A DNA stretch of 64,000 nucleotides from Achromobacter dolens (GCF_902859745.1 NZ_CADIJW010000004.1:174798-238797); one strand, 5' to 3'. Numbered from the stretch's first letter, positions 28,603-38,271 are shown. Numbers and translations are program-made. Notes: a model not told the origin generated them from the letters alone.

Positions 28603-28616
28603 TCTCGAAACCACTC

Positions 28617-29123
28617 TCAGTGAGTCTTGAAGTAATCGAACGGCTCGCGGCAGCTTACGCAGCGGTACAGCGCCTTGCACGAGGTCGATCCGAAATTGCT
28701 GACCAGGCGCGTGTCGCGCGAACCGCAGCGCGGGCACTCGATGGCGGGCCCGGCATTGCGCCGGCTGATGCCCGAGATGTCGATGGCCTGTTGCGCGGGC
28801 GCGGCGATGCCATAGTCCTTGAGCGCGGCGCGGCCCTTCTCGCTCATCCAGTCGGTGGTCCAGGCGGGCGACAGGCGCGTCTCGACGCGCACCTCGCCGA
28901 TGCCGTGGCGCGCCAGCACCTGGCGGATGTCTTCGGTGATCTCGCGCATCGCGGGGCAGCCGGAGTAGGTCGGCGTGATGACGACGACGCAGGCGTCGCC
29001 CTCGAACGCGACGTCCCGCACCACGCCCAGGTCCACCACCGACAGCACGGGGATCTCCGGATCGGGGACCTCCTGCAGCCAGGCGTAGACCTGCTCGATG
29101 GACGCGGGCGCGACGGCGTTCAC
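28617..29123 (-). CDS. paaD: Phenylacetyl-CoA epoxidase subunit PaaD (iron-sulfur assembly type)
   Basis: The protein of about 168 residues has an N-terminal DUF59/MIP18-like domain (EQVYAWLQEVPDPEIPVLSV, then YSGCPAMREITEDI). The C-terminus has zinc-ribbon cysteines (ECPRCGSRDTRL, SCKALYRCVSC). PaaD is needed to mature the PaaE/PaaABC system. The start is GTG: 29123 overlaps the paaC stop as GTGA, and 29126 is an alternative one codon longer. Confidence 0.93.
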   Translation of the reverse strand: MNAVAPASIEQVYAWLQEVPDPEIPVLSVVDLGVVRDVAFEGDACVVVITPTYSGCPAMREITEDIRQVLARHGIGEVRVETRLSPAWTTDWMSEKGRAALKDYGIAAPAQQAIDISGISRRNAGPAIECPRCGSRDTRLVSNFGSTSCKALYRCVSCREPFDYFKTH

Positions 29124-29884
29124 CACTTGGCTCCCGGATAGGCGCGCGGCAGGTACTGCATTTCCGCCAGCACGTAGCCCAGTTCCTCGGTGTGCCGGCC
29201 CTGGCGGCCGCCACGGTGGGCCGGATGGTTTGCGGCCGCGGAGTCCGGCACGGTCAGCGTGGCTTCCTCGAGCACTTCGCGCACATGCTGTTCCCACGGC
29301 GCGCGCAGCGCGGCCAGCTCACAGCCGATGCCGCGCGCCGCCATGTCCTGGTCGATCGCGTCGTCGGTGAACAGCTCGCCGGTGAAGCGCCAGGCGTCGT
29401 CGATCGCCGCCTGCATCCTGGCGTGGCTGGTCTCGGTGCCATCGCCCAGGCGCACCACCATGTCCGACGAACGGCGCACGTGGTAGGTCACTTCCTTGAG
29501 CGACTTGGCGGCGATGCCGGCCACGCGCTCGTCCGACGATTGCGCCAGGCGCTGCAAGAGGAAGTAGTGCCAGACGTCGAACAGGAACTGGCGCGCCATG
29601 GTGTCGGCATAGTTGCCGTTGGGCCGTTCGACCAGCAGCGCATTGTGGAACTGATGGGCATCGCGCAGATAGGCCAGCGCGTCCTCGTCGCGGCCGGCGC
29701 CTTCCACCTCGCCGGCCAGCGTCAGCCACATGCGGGCCTGGCCCAGCAGGTCGAGCGCGGTGTTGGTCAGCGCCAGGTCCTCTTCCAGGATCGGGCCGTG
29801 GCCGGTCCAGGCGCCCAGGCGTTGCGACAGGATCAGCGTGGTGTCGCCCAGGCGCAGCAGGTATTCGAAGAAAGTCTTGTCCAT
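29120..29884 (-). CDS. paaC: Phenylacetyl-CoA epoxidase structural subunit PaaC
   Basis: The 254-residue helical, ferritin-like protein starts MDKTFFEYLLRLGDTTLILS after GGGGGAG. ILEEDLALTNTALDLLGQAR and SLKEVTYHVRRSSDMVVRLG are typical of PaaC. It is the non-catalytic scaffold partner of PaaA in the diiron epoxidase complex. The end overlaps paaD. Confidence 0.96.
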   Translation of the reverse strand: MDKTFFEYLLRLGDTTLILSQRLGAWTGHGPILEEDLALTNTALDLLGQARMWLTLAGEVEGAGRDEDALAYLRDAHQFHNALLVERPNGNYADTMARQFLFDVWHYFLLQRLAQSSDERVAGIAAKSLKEVTYHVRRSSDMVVRLGDGTETSHARMQAAIDDAWRFTGELFTDDAIDQDMAARGIGCELAALRAPWEQHVREVLEEATLTVPDSAAANHPAHRGGRQGRHTEELGYVLAEMQYLPRAYPGAKW

Positions 29885-29899
29885 GTCTCCCCCGCCGCC

Positions 29900-30184
29900 T
29901 TACATGTGCTTGATTTCTTCAGGCATCGGAAAGAACGTGGGATGCCGGTAGACCTTGCTGTTGGCCGGCTCGAACAAGGGATCCTTGTCGCCCGGGCTGC
30001 TGGCGGAAATGTCGGAAGCCCGCACCACCCAGATGCTCAGGCCTTCGTTGCGGCGGGTGTAGACGTCGCGGGCGTGGTTGATCGCCATTTCGGCGTCGGG
30101 CGCGTGCAGGCTGCCGACGTGCTTGTGCGCCAGGCCGTGCTGGCTGCGGATGAACACTTCCCACAGAGGCCAGTCTTTGCTCAT
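29900..30184 (-). CDS. paaB: Phenylacetyl-CoA epoxidase subunit PaaB
   Basis: The 94-residue protein begins MSKDWPLWEVFIRSQHGLAH and shows the PaaB motif HVGSLHAPDAEMAINHARDV. PaaB bridges PaaAC heterodimers in the epoxidase. GAGG precedes the ATG. The open frame extends far upstream, but family length fixes this start. Confidence 0.96.
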   Translation of the reverse strand: MSKDWPLWEVFIRSQHGLAHKHVGSLHAPDAEMAINHARDVYTRRNEGLSIWVVRASDISASSPGDKDPLFEPANSKVYRHPTFFPMPEEIKHM

Positions 30185-30249
30185 GATGGATATCCTCGGA
30201 TTCCGGGCGCGCGTGGCGCCCCGGGTATTGGATGGGTAAGGAGTTGGAA

Positions 30250-30268
30250 GGCCGGGCGCCGCCCGGCC
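30250..30268 (-). other. Hairpin between paaA and paaB
   Basis: GGCCGGGC-GCC-GCCCGGCC is a perfect 8-bp stem right after the paaA stop, inside the operon. It has no T run, so mRNA stabilisation or partial attenuation is more likely than full termination. Confidence 0.4.
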
Positions 30269-30273
30269 AAGGC

Positions 30274-31263
30274 TCAGGCCGCCTTGCGCTCGGCCTGCTT
30301 GTCGGCGTAGGCGACCAGCGCCTCGCGCACCCAGGCGCCGTCTTCGTGCGCCTTGACGCGCGCCGCCAGGCGCTCGCGGTTGCAAGGGCCATTGCCCTTG
30401 AGCACGGCGTAGAACTCGGCCCAGTCGATTTCGCCGAAGTCGTAGTGGCCGCGCTCGGCGTTCCACTTCAGTTCGGGATCGGGAATGGTCAGGCCCAGGT
30501 ATTCGGCCTGCGGCACGGTCTGGTCGACCATCTTCTGGCGCAGTTCGTCGTTGGAGAACAGCTTGATCTTCCAGGCCATCGACTGGGCGCTGTTGGGGGA
30601 GTCGGCGTCGGAGGGGCCGAACATCATCAGCGCCGGCCACCACCAGCGGTTCAGCGAGTCCTGCACCATGGCCTTCTGTTCGGGCGTGCCGTGCAGGCAC
30701 ATCTGCATCAGCAGGTCGTAGCCCTGGCGCTGGTGGAAGGACTCCTCCTTACAGACGCGCACCATGGCGCGGGCGTAGGGACCGTAGGAGCAACGGCACA
30801 GCGGGATCTGGTTGATGATGGCCGAGCCGTCGACCAGCCAGCCGATCATGCCGATATCGGCCCAACTGAGCGTGGGGTAATTGAAGATGCTGGAGTACTT
30901 GGCGCGGCCGGCATGCAGGTCGTCGATCAGGTCGTCGCGCGACACGCCCAGGGTCTCGGCGGCGCTGTACAGGTAGAGGCCGTGGCCGGCTTCGTCCTGC
31001 ACCTTGGCCAGCAGGATGGCCTTGCGCTTGAGCGACGGGGCGCGCGTGATCCAGTTGCCTTCGGGCAGCATGCCCACGATTTCGGAGTGGGCGTGCTGCG
31101 AGATCTGGCGCACCAGGGTCTTGCGGTAGGCCTCGGGCATCCAGTCCTTGGCCTCGATCCGCACGCCTTCGTCGATGCGGCGCTGGAACGTCTGTTCACG
31201 GCCTTCGAGCTGGTCCGCGGTCTTGACCTGCTTGACGCCGGTTTCGACGAGTTGAGCGTACAT
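30274..31263 (-). CDS. paaA: Phenylacetyl-CoA epoxidase catalytic subunit
   Basis: The 329-residue protein starts [20 protein letters not shown] after AAGGAGAC. It contains the ferritin-like diiron core: [20 protein letters not shown] supplies Glu and His ligands, and [20 protein letters not shown] supplies the second set. PaaA with PaaC/PaaB inserts one oxygen atom to form the ring 1,2-epoxide of phenylacetyl-CoA. It is the first gene of the paa operon, divergent from paaX. Confidence 0.98.
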   Translation of the reverse strand: MYAQLVETGVKQVKTADQLEGREQTFQRRIDEGVRIEAKDWMPEAYRKTLVRQISQHAHSEIVGMLPEGNWITRAPSLKRKAILLAKVQDEAGHGLYLYSAAETLGVSRDDLIDDLHAGRAKYSSIFNYPTLSWADIGMIGWLVDGSAIINQIPLCRCSYGPYARAMVRVCKEESFHQRQGYDLLMQMCLHGTPEQKAMVQDSLNRWWWPALMMFGPSDADSPNSAQSMAWKIKLFSNDELRQKMVDQTVPQAEYLGLTIPDPELKWNAERGHYDFGEIDWAEFYAVLKGNGPCNRERLAARVKAHEDGAWVREALVAYADKQAERKAA

Positions 31264-31372
31264 GTTTTGTCTCCTTGAGACGGTTTGCGATAGCGCAAAG
31301 CAAACGCCGCGCAGGGCCGTCATGTCATAGGCGGATTATTTAATACAAAAAATCCATTGTCAAACTCAAATC

Positions 31373-31402
31373 TGTATCACATTGGATTTATGTATCATAT
31401 TG
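31373..31402. promoter_or_regulatory. Direct repeats in paaA-paaX intergenic region (PaaX operator candidate)
   Basis: TGTATCACATTG (31373-31384) and TGTATCATATTG (31391-31402) are 11/12 identical and start 18 bp apart. They lie in the only AT-rich stretch between the divergent paaA and paaX genes. PaaX is a GntR-like repressor released by phenylacetyl-CoA. The assignment rests on position and repeat structure. Confidence 0.5.
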
Positions 31403-31436
31403 AGGATCCCGATATCGGCCCCTTGCGGCCCCCCTT

Positions 31437-32366
31437 ATGGCAAACCCTCAGTCGCCCCTGGACCGTTACCTGTCACGCCTCATCAAGAGTGATCCGCCGC
31501 GCGCCAAATCGCTTTGTGTCAGCTTGCTGGGGGACGCCCTGGCGCCCCATGGCGGCGCCATCTGGCTCGGCGACCTGATCGAATTGCTGGCGCCCCTGGG
31601 CATCAACGAGCGCCTGCTGCGCACCAGCGTGTTCCGGCTGGTCGCGCAGAACTGGCTGCAATCCGAACGGCATGGCCGCCGCAGCCTGTATCTGATCTCC
31701 GAGCAGGGCCTGCGCCACACGGCGCATGCGTCGCAGCGCATTTACGAAGGCGCGCCGCGGGAGTGGAGCGGAGAATGGACGCTGGTGGCGCTACCGCGCA
31801 CTGGCAATGGCCTGGCCGAGCGCGCGGAACTGCGTCGCGAGCTGGTGTGGGAAGGATTCGGCATGGTCGCGCCCGGGCTGTTCGCCCATCCGCACACCGA
31901 GGCGCGCGCGGCGCACGACATCCTCGAAAAGCTGGGCATTCCGGACAAGGCGCTGGTGCTGTCGGCGCGCGATCTGGCGGGCGCCGGCGGCCTGCCGATC
32001 GCGAGCCTCGCGTCGCAATGCTGGAACCTGGAAGACGTGGCCGAGCAATACCGGCAGTTCAGCCGGAATTTCGGGCCACTGGAAAAACTGCTGGAAACGC
32101 CGCCAACGCCTTCCGACGCGTTCATCGCGCGGGTCATGCTGCTGCACAATTGGCGCCGGATCGTGTTGCACGATCCGCAGCTACCCGGCCCGATGCTGCC
32201 GGATAACTGGCCCGGCCACGCGGCGCGCGAACTCTGCGGCCGCATCTACTGGCAGGTGTTCGACGCCTCGGAAGCCCACCTGGGCGCCCTGGCCGGCCGC
32301 GACAACGAACGCTACGCGCCACTGGCCGCCGACATCGCCACGCGCTTCGGCGGACGTCCGGCGTAA
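31437..32366 (+). CDS. paaX: Phenylacetate operon repressor PaaX
   Basis: The 309-residue protein has the N-terminal PaaX winged helix (RAKSLCVSLLGDALAPHGGA, then LRTSVFRLVAQNWLQSERHG) and the PaaX C-terminal domain (EEWSG-type WSGEWTLVALP; LHNWRRIVLHDPQLPGPMLP). It represses paa genes until phenylacetyl-CoA accumulates. It is divergent from paaA, as in other Paa clusters. No good Shine-Dalgarno is visible before ATG 31437. Confidence 0.95.
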   Translation: MANPQSPLDRYLSRLIKSDPPRAKSLCVSLLGDALAPHGGAIWLGDLIELLAPLGINERLLRTSVFRLVAQNWLQSERHGRRSLYLISEQGLRHTAHASQRIYEGAPREWSGEWTLVALPRTGNGLAERAELRRELVWEGFGMVAPGLFAHPHTEARAAHDILEKLGIPDKALVLSARDLAGAGGLPIASLASQCWNLEDVAEQYRQFSRNFGPLEKLLETPPTPSDAFIARVMLLHNWRRIVLHDPQLPGPMLPDNWPGHAARELCGRIYWQVFDASEAHLGALAGRDNERYAPLAADIATRFGGRPA

Positions 32367-32375
32367 GACAGCGGC

Positions 32376-33008
32376 TCAGCCGCCGTCGCCGGCTTGCGGT
32401 ATCGCCACGCCCAACGCGTCAACATGGGATTCGCCAACGGCAAGCGCCGCGCCGGGCTGGATGAGGCCCCTGGCCCGGGCGATGAAAGATAGTGTCCAAC
32501 GAGCAAGGATCGGGCGCCCCAGCCTCGCCCCGGTGTCGGCATCCAGGCCGCTGGGCACGTCAAGCGCCAGGATCGGCACTCCCCAGCCATTGACCTGATC
32601 GACCAGCGCCTGCCAATCAGCCCCCAGGGGACGGTTCAGGCCGATACCAAACAGCCCATCGATGACCAGATCCGGCGCCCGCTGCGAGTCGAGGGCGATT
32701 TCGGTCGAACCGCCTGCGGCGATCCAGCCCGCGTAGGCGCGGGCGGCGTCGGCGGGCAGGCCCTGCGCGCCCTTGGGCATCACGACCCGCACCTCAAACC
32801 CCATGTGCCGCAGGTCCGTCGCCGCCACCAGGGCATCGCCGCCATTGTTGCCGGGCCCGGCCAGCGCCAGCACCGAGGCGCCGGGCGGCACGCGCGCGGC
32901 CACGAAGCGGGCCGCGGCGGCGCCCGCCAGCGGCATCAGGCGCCGGCCCTCGGCCAATGCCTGGCGCTCGGCGGCCCGGATCCGGGCGACGGGATGGGAG
33001 CTTGGCAT
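32376..33008 (-). CDS. nnrE: NAD(P)H-hydrate epimerase (YjeF N-terminal domain)
   Basis: The 210-residue protein has the YjeF_N Rossmann motifs [36 protein letters not shown] and [15 protein letters not shown]. It epimerises damaged R-NAD(P)HX so that the S form can be repaired. It consists of the epimerase domain alone; the ADP/ATP-dependent dehydratase domain fused in E. coli YjeF is absent and no such gene is in this window. It is convergent with paaX. Confidence 0.9.
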   Translation of the reverse strand: MPSSHPVARIRAAERQALAEGRRLMPLAGAAAARFVAARVPPGASVLALAGPGNNGGDALVAATDLRHMGFEVRVVMPKGAQGLPADAARAYAGWIAAGGSTEIALDSQRAPDLVIDGLFGIGLNRPLGADWQALVDQVNGWGVPILALDVPSGLDADTGARLGRPILARWTLSFIARARGLIQPGAALAVGESHVDALGVAIPQAGDGG

Positions 33009-33044
33009 GGCGATTGGCGGGCGAGGCCGCCACGTCGGGGCGGT

Positions 33045-33590
33045 TTACACCTTCAGGAAGTGTTCGCGGTAATACTTCAGTTCGTCGATCGATTCATAGA
33101 TGTCGGCCAACGCCTCGTGACGGCTCTTCTTCTCGAAACCCTTGTACACGGCTGGCGCCCAGCGGCGCGCCAGTTCCTTGAGCGTGCTGACATCCAGGTT
33201 GCGGTAGTGGAAGAACTGTTCCAGGCGCGGCATGTAAGCAAACATGAATCGGCGGTCCTGGCTGATGGTGTTGCCGCACAGCGGCGACTTGCCGGCCGGC
33301 ACGTGCTGCGCAAGAAACGCCAACAGCGTATCCTCTGCCTGCGCCTCGGAAATCGTCGATGCGCGGACCTTGTCGATCAGGCCGCTCTTGCCATGAGTGG
33401 ATTTGTTCCAGTTGTCCATGGCGTCGAGCAGGCTGTCGGACTGGTGCACAACCAGCACGGGGCCTTCGGCGACCACGGTCAGGTCGGCCTCGGTCACCAC
33501 CACGGCGACCTCGATGATGCGTTCTTTTTCAGGGTCCAGGCCGGTCATTTCCATGTCGAGCCAGACCAGGCGGTTTTCGTTCACAGCCAT
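33045..33590 (-). CDS. orn: Oligoribonuclease
   Basis: The 181-residue DEDDh exonuclease has exo[21 protein letters not shown], exo[17 protein letters not shown] and exoIII-type histidine/aspartate near the C-terminus ([19 protein letters not shown]). It degrades very short RNAs and pGpG to nucleotides. It is divergent from the M48 peptidase gene. Confidence 0.97.
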   Translation of the reverse strand: MAVNENRLVWLDMEMTGLDPEKERIIEVAVVVTEADLTVVAEGPVLVVHQSDSLLDAMDNWNKSTHGKSGLIDKVRASTISEAQAEDTLLAFLAQHVPAGKSPLCGNTISQDRRFMFAYMPRLEQFFHYRNLDVSTLKELARRWAPAVYKGFEKKSRHEALADIYESIDELKYYREHFLKV

Positions 33591-33666
33591 ATAATTTGCC
33601 TATAAAAGACGCGATTTTCAAACCCGCGATTTTCGCACATACCCATTTGAGCCGGCCGCATCGCCC

Positions 33667-34917
33667 ATGTTCACATTGCTGTTCGTTGCCTTCCTGCTGA
33701 CCGATATTGCCGTGCGCATGTGGCTGGCCAGTCGCCAGATCCGCCACGTGGCGCGCCATCGCGACCAGGTGCCGCCGGAATTCTCCCACCGGATCGGCCT
33801 GGCGAGCCATCAGCGCGCCGCCGATTACACGGTCGCCAGGGTCAGGCTGGGCATGTTCGAACGCACCTATGATGCCATCCTGCTGATCTGCCTGACGCTG
33901 ATGGGCGGCCTGCAGGTCATCGACCTGTGGGTAGGCCAGCTTACCAGCAACGACTTCCTGCGCCAGATGTTGCTGCTGGTGGCCGTGGCGCTGCTGCTGG
34001 GCCTGCTGGGGCTGCCCTTCACGCTGTGGCGGCAATTCAAGCTGGAAGCCCGCTTCGGTTTCAACCGCATGACGCCCGAGCTGTTCATCTCCGACGCGGC
34101 CAAGGGGCTGCTGGTGGCGGCGGTGCTGGGGCTGCCGCTGGCGGCCGCGGTGCTGTGGCTGATGGGCAGCGCGGGGCAGTACTGGTGGATCTGGGCCTGG
34201 GCGCTGTGGACGGTGTTCAACCTGGCGCTGCTCATCATCTATCCGATGTTCATCGCGCCGCTGTTCAACAAATTCACCCCACTGTCCGATCCGGAGCTGG
34301 CCGGCCGTATCCAGCGCCTGGCGCAGCGCTGCGGCTTTGCGCTCAACGGCCTGTTCGTGATGGACGGCTCGCGCCGTTCCGCCCACGGCAACGCCTATTT
34401 CACCGGCTTCGGCCGCTCGCGCCGCATCGTGTTCTTCGACACGCTGCTGGCGCGCCTGAACGCCGACGAGATCGAGGCCGTGCTGGCCCACGAACTGGGC
34501 CATTTCGCCAAGCGCCACATCATCAAGCGCATCGTCTTCAGCTTCGCTGCCGCGCTGGGCTTTTTCGCCATCCTGGGCTGGGTCGCCCAGCAACCCTGGT
34601 TCTACGTCGGCCTGGGGGTACTGCCCCAACTGGGCGGCCGCAACGACGCCATGGCGCTGCTGCTGTTCTTCCTGGCCATCCCCGTTTTCACCTTCGTCTT
34701 CACGCCGCTGGCCAGCTGGTATTCGCGCCGCGACGAGTTCGAGGCCGACCGCTACGCGGCCGAGCAGAGCTCGCCCGATCGCCTTGTCTCCGCCCTGGTC
34801 AAACTCTACGACGACAACGCCGCCACCCTGACGCCCGATCCCGTGCACTCCGCCTTCTACGACAGCCACCCCCCCGCCGCCGTGCGCATCCGCCACCTGA
34901 CGGCGCCCGCGGCATGA
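33667..34917 (+). CDS. Membrane M48-family (Ste24-like) zinc metalloprotease
   Basis: The 416-residue protein has several transmembrane helices and the zinc motif VLAHELGHFAKRH with a third glutamate ligand in RRDEFEADRYAAEQ. Its N-terminal DUF3267/Ste24-like membrane domain matches the CAAX-prenyl-protease type found widely in proteobacteria. A role in membrane protein quality control is likely from the family; the substrate is unknown. The stop overlaps the rsgA ATG (ATGA). Confidence 0.93.
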   Translation: MFTLLFVAFLLTDIAVRMWLASRQIRHVARHRDQVPPEFSHRIGLASHQRAADYTVARVRLGMFERTYDAILLICLTLMGGLQVIDLWVGQLTSNDFLRQMLLLVAVALLLGLLGLPFTLWRQFKLEARFGFNRMTPELFISDAAKGLLVAAVLGLPLAAAVLWLMGSAGQYWWIWAWALWTVFNLALLIIYPMFIAPLFNKFTPLSDPELAGRIQRLAQRCGFALNGLFVMDGSRRSAHGNAYFTGFGRSRRIVFFDTLLARLNADEIEAVLAHELGHFAKRHIIKRIVFSFAAALGFFAILGWVAQQPWFYVGLGVLPQLGGRNDAMALLLFFLAIPVFTFVFTPLASWYSRRDEFEADRYAAEQSSPDRLVSALVKLYDDNAATLTPDPVHSAFYDSHPPAAVRIRHLTAPAA

Positions 34918-35876
34918 GCATGAACGACCGGAACAAGACCGCCTTCCAGGACGCGCCCCAGGCGGGCGGGCGCGGCGACGCCGCCAACGAAGGCCGCATC
35001 ATCGCGGCGCATGGCCGTCACTACACCGTCGAGCTGGCCGATGGCAGCCTGCGCAAGTGCTTCCCCCGCGGCAAGAAAGCCGGCGCGACAGTCGGCGACC
35101 GCGTCCGCATCACGCCCCAGGGTCTGGACGAGGGCGCCATCGATGCGATCCTGCCGCGGCGCAATCTGCTGTACCGCTCCGACGAAATGCGGTCCAAGCA
35201 GTTCGCCTCCAACGTCGACCAGTTGCTGATCGTGGTGGCGGTGCAGCCGACCTTCTCCGACGATCTCACCGGCCGCGCGCTGGCCGGCGCCTGGAGCGCC
35301 GGCATCGCGCCGTTGATCATCCTGAACAAGACCGACATCGTCGACGCCCTGCCCGCGGCCCGCGCCCGCCTGGCGCCAATCGCCGCGCTCGGCGTGGACA
35401 TCATCGAACTGAGCGCGCTCGAACCCGAAAAGGTCCACACGCTGCTGGCGCCGCGCCTGGCCGGCCGCACCAACCTGCTGCTGGGACAGAGCGGCATGGG
35501 CAAGTCGACGCTGCTGAACGCGCTGGTGCCGGACGCCGCCGCGCCCACCCGCGAGCACTCGACCGCGCTGGACATGGGCAAGCACACCACCACCAGCACC
35601 CGCCTCTATCACCTGCCCGCACCGGGCGGCGACCTGATCGACTCGCCGGGGTTCCAGGCCTTCGGCCTGCAACACCTGAGCCGCGAGGACATCATCCGCG
35701 GCTTTCCGGAGTTCACCCAGCCGATCGAATCCTGCCGCTTCTACAACTGCACCCATCGCCATGAGCCGGGCTGCGGCGTGGTCGCGGCGCTGGACGCGGG
35801 CGCGATCGATCCGGCCCGCTACGCGCTATATCTGCGCATCCTGGACGAGAACCTGGCGGGACAACAGCGGTATTGA
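34914..35876 (+). CDS. rsgA: Small ribosomal subunit biogenesis GTPase RsgA
   Basis: The 320-residue protein has an N-terminal OB fold (GRIIAAHGRHYTVELADGSL) and a circularly permuted GTPase: NKTD first, then LLGQSGMGKSTLLNAL, then DSPGFQAFG. The zinc-binding region is CRFYNCTHRHEPGCGV. RsgA checks late 30S maturation and releases RbfA. The start overlaps the M48 stop; a second in-frame ATG lies two codons on. Confidence 0.97.
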   Translation: MSMNDRNKTAFQDAPQAGGRGDAANEGRIIAAHGRHYTVELADGSLRKCFPRGKKAGATVGDRVRITPQGLDEGAIDAILPRRNLLYRSDEMRSKQFASNVDQLLIVVAVQPTFSDDLTGRALAGAWSAGIAPLIILNKTDIVDALPAARARLAPIAALGVDIIELSALEPEKVHTLLAPRLAGRTNLLLGQSGMGKSTLLNALVPDAAAPTREHSTALDMGKHTTTSTRLYHLPAPGGDLIDSPGFQAFGLQHLSREDIIRGFPEFTQPIESCRFYNCTHRHEPGCGVVAALDAGAIDPARYALYLRILDENLAGQQRY

Positions 35877-35927
35877 GCGACCCGCGAGGCGGCGCACGAG
35901 GGGCGCAGCAATCGCGCGCCCGCCTTG

Positions 35928-36659
35928 TCAACGCGGCTGCAAGCCGTTGCGCAGCAGGTGATAGAGGTTGCGCAGCATGCCGGCGGTGGCGCCCCAGATG
36001 AAGTGGCGGCCATAGGGCATGCCGTAATAGTGGCGCACCCGACCATCCTCGAGCCGCGCCTCGTACAGGCGGTGATTGGCCGGGTCCATCAGGAAAGACA
36101 GCGGCACCTCGAACACCTCGGCCACTTCGAACGCGTCCGGCGCCAACTGGAAGCCCGGGGTCACCAGCGACACCACGGGAATGATCGAGAAACCGGTGGC
36201 CGTCAGGTACGGCGGCATGCTGCCCAACACCTCGACGTGGTTGGCCGGCAGCCCGGTTTCCTCCTGTGCCTCGCGCAACGCCGCGGCGATCGGGGTGGCG
36301 TCGCTGGTCTCGATGCGGCCACCCGGAAAGCTGATCTGGCCGGCGTGATCATGCAAATGCGCCGCGCGCTGAGTCAGCATGATGTGCACGCCGTCATCAC
36401 GGGTCACCAGCGGAATCAGCACGGCCGCCGGCACCGGCGCGCCTTCGCGGCCGGGATAGCGCAGATCGTTGTCGCGCGAGAGCTCAAGCGTCCAGGTGGA
36501 AGGCTGGCTGAGCGTGCCGCGCAGCTGGTCGGGCGTGAGCAGGCCGGACGGCACCGCCGGCAGGGAATCGTTGGCGACGACCCAGGGTTGCGACGCCGGA
36601 TCAAATCCGGGGCGCGCCAATGGCCGTCGCGGCCGAGCGGAAGACGAGGAATCAGACAT
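35928..36659 (-). CDS. Nudix hydrolase, CoA pyrophosphatase (NudL/YeaB) type
   Basis: The 243-residue protein has the Nudix box GGRIETSDATPIAAALREAQ-EETGL (ending REAQEETGLP) preceded by LTQRAAHLHDHAGQISFPGG. This upstream motif is typical of the CoA-type group that splits CoA or acyl-CoA to 3'-phosphoadenosine and phosphopantetheine. ATG 36659 is chosen because the frame before it runs into the terminator at 36677-36704. It lies downstream of rplS on the same strand. Confidence 0.9.
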   Translation of the reverse strand: MSDSSSSARPRRPLARPGFDPASQPWVVANDSLPAVPSGLLTPDQLRGTLSQPSTWTLELSRDNDLRYPGREGAPVPAAVLIPLVTRDDGVHIMLTQRAAHLHDHAGQISFPGGRIETSDATPIAAALREAQEETGLPANHVEVLGSMPPYLTATGFSIIPVVSLVTPGFQLAPDAFEVAEVFEVPLSFLMDPANHRLYEARLEDGRVRHYYGMPYGRHFIWGATAGMLRNLYHLLRNGLQPR

Positions 36660-36676
36660 ACGGCTTTTCAAAAAAG

Positions 36677-36704
36677 AAAAAGGCACCCTCGCAGGTGCCT
36701 TTTT
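36677..36704 (-). terminator. Intrinsic terminator after rplS
   Basis: AAAAAGGCACC and GGTGCCTTTTT form a stem with a 6-nt loop and T runs on both strands. It lies between rplS and the Nudix gene, both on the minus strand. Confidence 0.88.
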
Positions 36705-36783
36705 AACCCGGAAACCCGTGCCGAACGAAAACGCTGGATGGCGTGTGCGTCCGACACTGGTGGGGCCGTGTGCCGATAAGCGA

Positions 36784-37164
36784 TCAAGCCGCCGAGGCTT
36801 GCTTGCTGACCAGCTTTTCCTTGATACGCGCCGACTTGCCCGAGCGGTTGCGCAGGTAGTACAGCTTGGCGCGGCGCACGTCGCCGCGGCGCTTGACTTC
36901 GATGCCGGCGATTTGCGGCGAGTAGAGCTGGAACGTACGTTCCACGGCTTCACCCGACGAAATCTTGCGCACGGTGAACGCGGAGTTCAGGCCGCGGTTG
37001 CGCTTGGCGATCACGACGCCTTCGAAAGCCTGCACGCGCTTGCGGGTGCCTTCAACGACGTTCACGCTCACGATGACGGTGTCACCGGGAGCAAATTCAG
37101 GCTTGGCTTGGCCGCCGGTCAGGCGGGCAATCTCTTCCTGTTCCAGGATAGCGATAAGGTTCAT
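36784..37164 (-). CDS. rplS: 50S ribosomal protein L19
   Basis: The 126-residue protein begins [20 protein letters not shown] and carries the L19 core [40 protein letters not shown] and [20 protein letters not shown]. In many proteobacteria rplS follows rpsP-rimM-trmD. Here the upstream neighbour is a divergent EamA transporter, so rplS has its own promoter in the roughly 235-bp gap. Confidence 0.98.
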   Translation of the reverse strand: MNLIAILEQEEIARLTGGQAKPEFAPGDTVIVSVNVVEGTRKRVQAFEGVVIAKRNRGLNSAFTVRKISSGEAVERTFQLYSPQIAGIEVKRRGDVRRAKLYYLRNRSGKSARIKEKLVSKQASAA

Positions 37165-37398
37165 TGAGAACTCCTAGATCATCATGCCTTTGCGGACTAA
37201 AGCGCTTTGCCGTTCGATGTTGTTCACGCCTGCCAAAAAGGCCAGGCCATGTACCGCAAGCAGAGGATGAGATTTGGCAAACCAATGATTCTACACCAAA
37301 AATTGGCGGATGCCTCAGGTAACATGGCGCCCTGCCCGCAGGTTTGCGGTACCCTAGCGGTTTCTGTAACAAACACGTCATAAGACGCTGTTCCCCTC

Positions 37399-38271
37399 AT
37401 GTCGTACTCGTCCCTGTTATTGGTCGTCCTGGCGGCGATGGCCCACGCAACGTGGAATCTGCTTGCCAAGCGCGCGGCCATGGTGGGCGCTCCGTTCGTG
37501 TTCGCCTACGGCCTGTGCGCTTCGGTACTGTATGCGCCGTGGGTGATCTGGGTGCTGCTGCACGACGGCATGACCTGGACCTGGCCCGTGGTGGGGGCGA
37601 TCCTGACATCCAGCCTGTTGCATCTGGGCTACAGCCTGTGCCTGCAGCGCGGCTATCAGGTGGCCGACCTGTCTGTGGTGTACCCGATCGCCCGGGGCAC
37701 CGGCCCCCTGCTCTCCACGACTGGCGCCTTCCTGCTGCTGCGCGAACCGGCCACCGCCACCGGCATTGCCGGCATGCTCTGCGTGGTGATCGGGGTGCTG
37801 CTGATCGCCACCCAGGGACGGCTGGCGATCTTCCGCAACGCGCAGGCCTGGGTGGGCGTGCGCTGGGGCATGGTGATCGGCCTGTTCATCGCCGCCTACA
37901 CCGTGGTGGATGCCTATGGCGTCAAGGTGCTGCTGATCAGCCCGGTGCTGTTCGACTGGTTCACCTGTGTCACCCGCACCGCGATGATGACCCCGCACAT
38001 GGTAAAGCGCCGCGCGCAGGCGTGGGAACTGATGCGCGGCCACTGGCATCTGGCCCTGGCGGTGGGACTGCTGTCGCCACTGGGCTACATCCTGGTGCTG
38101 TATGCGCTGCGCAATGGCGCGCCGCTGAGCCTGGTGGCGCCGGCGCGGGAAATGTCGATGATGCTGGGCACGCTGGCAGGCATGTTCCTGCTGCGCGAGA
38201 AAGTCGGCCCCGGCCGTCTTGCGGGCTGCCTGTCGATCCTGGCGGGCGTCGTGCTGCTGGGCTCGACCTGA
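37399..38271 (+). CDS. EamA/DMT-superfamily transporter
   Basis: The 290-residue protein has about ten transmembrane helices in two EamA repeats, starting MSYSSLLLVVLAAMAHATWN. SVVYPIARGTGPLLSTTGAF ends the first repeat and SLVAPAREMSMMLGTLAGMF lies in the second. The family exports metabolites such as amino acids; the substrate cannot be inferred. It is divergent from rplS. Confidence 0.88.
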   Translation: MSYSSLLLVVLAAMAHATWNLLAKRAAMVGAPFVFAYGLCASVLYAPWVIWVLLHDGMTWTWPVVGAILTSSLLHLGYSLCLQRGYQVADLSVVYPIARGTGPLLSTTGAFLLLREPATATGIAGMLCVVIGVLLIATQGRLAIFRNAQAWVGVRWGMVIGLFIAAYTVVDAYGVKVLLISPVLFDWFTCVTRTAMMTPHMVKRRAQAWELMRGHWHLALAVGLLSPLGYILVLYALRNGAPLSLVAPAREMSMMLGTLAGMFLLREKVGPGRLAGCLSILAGVVLLGST

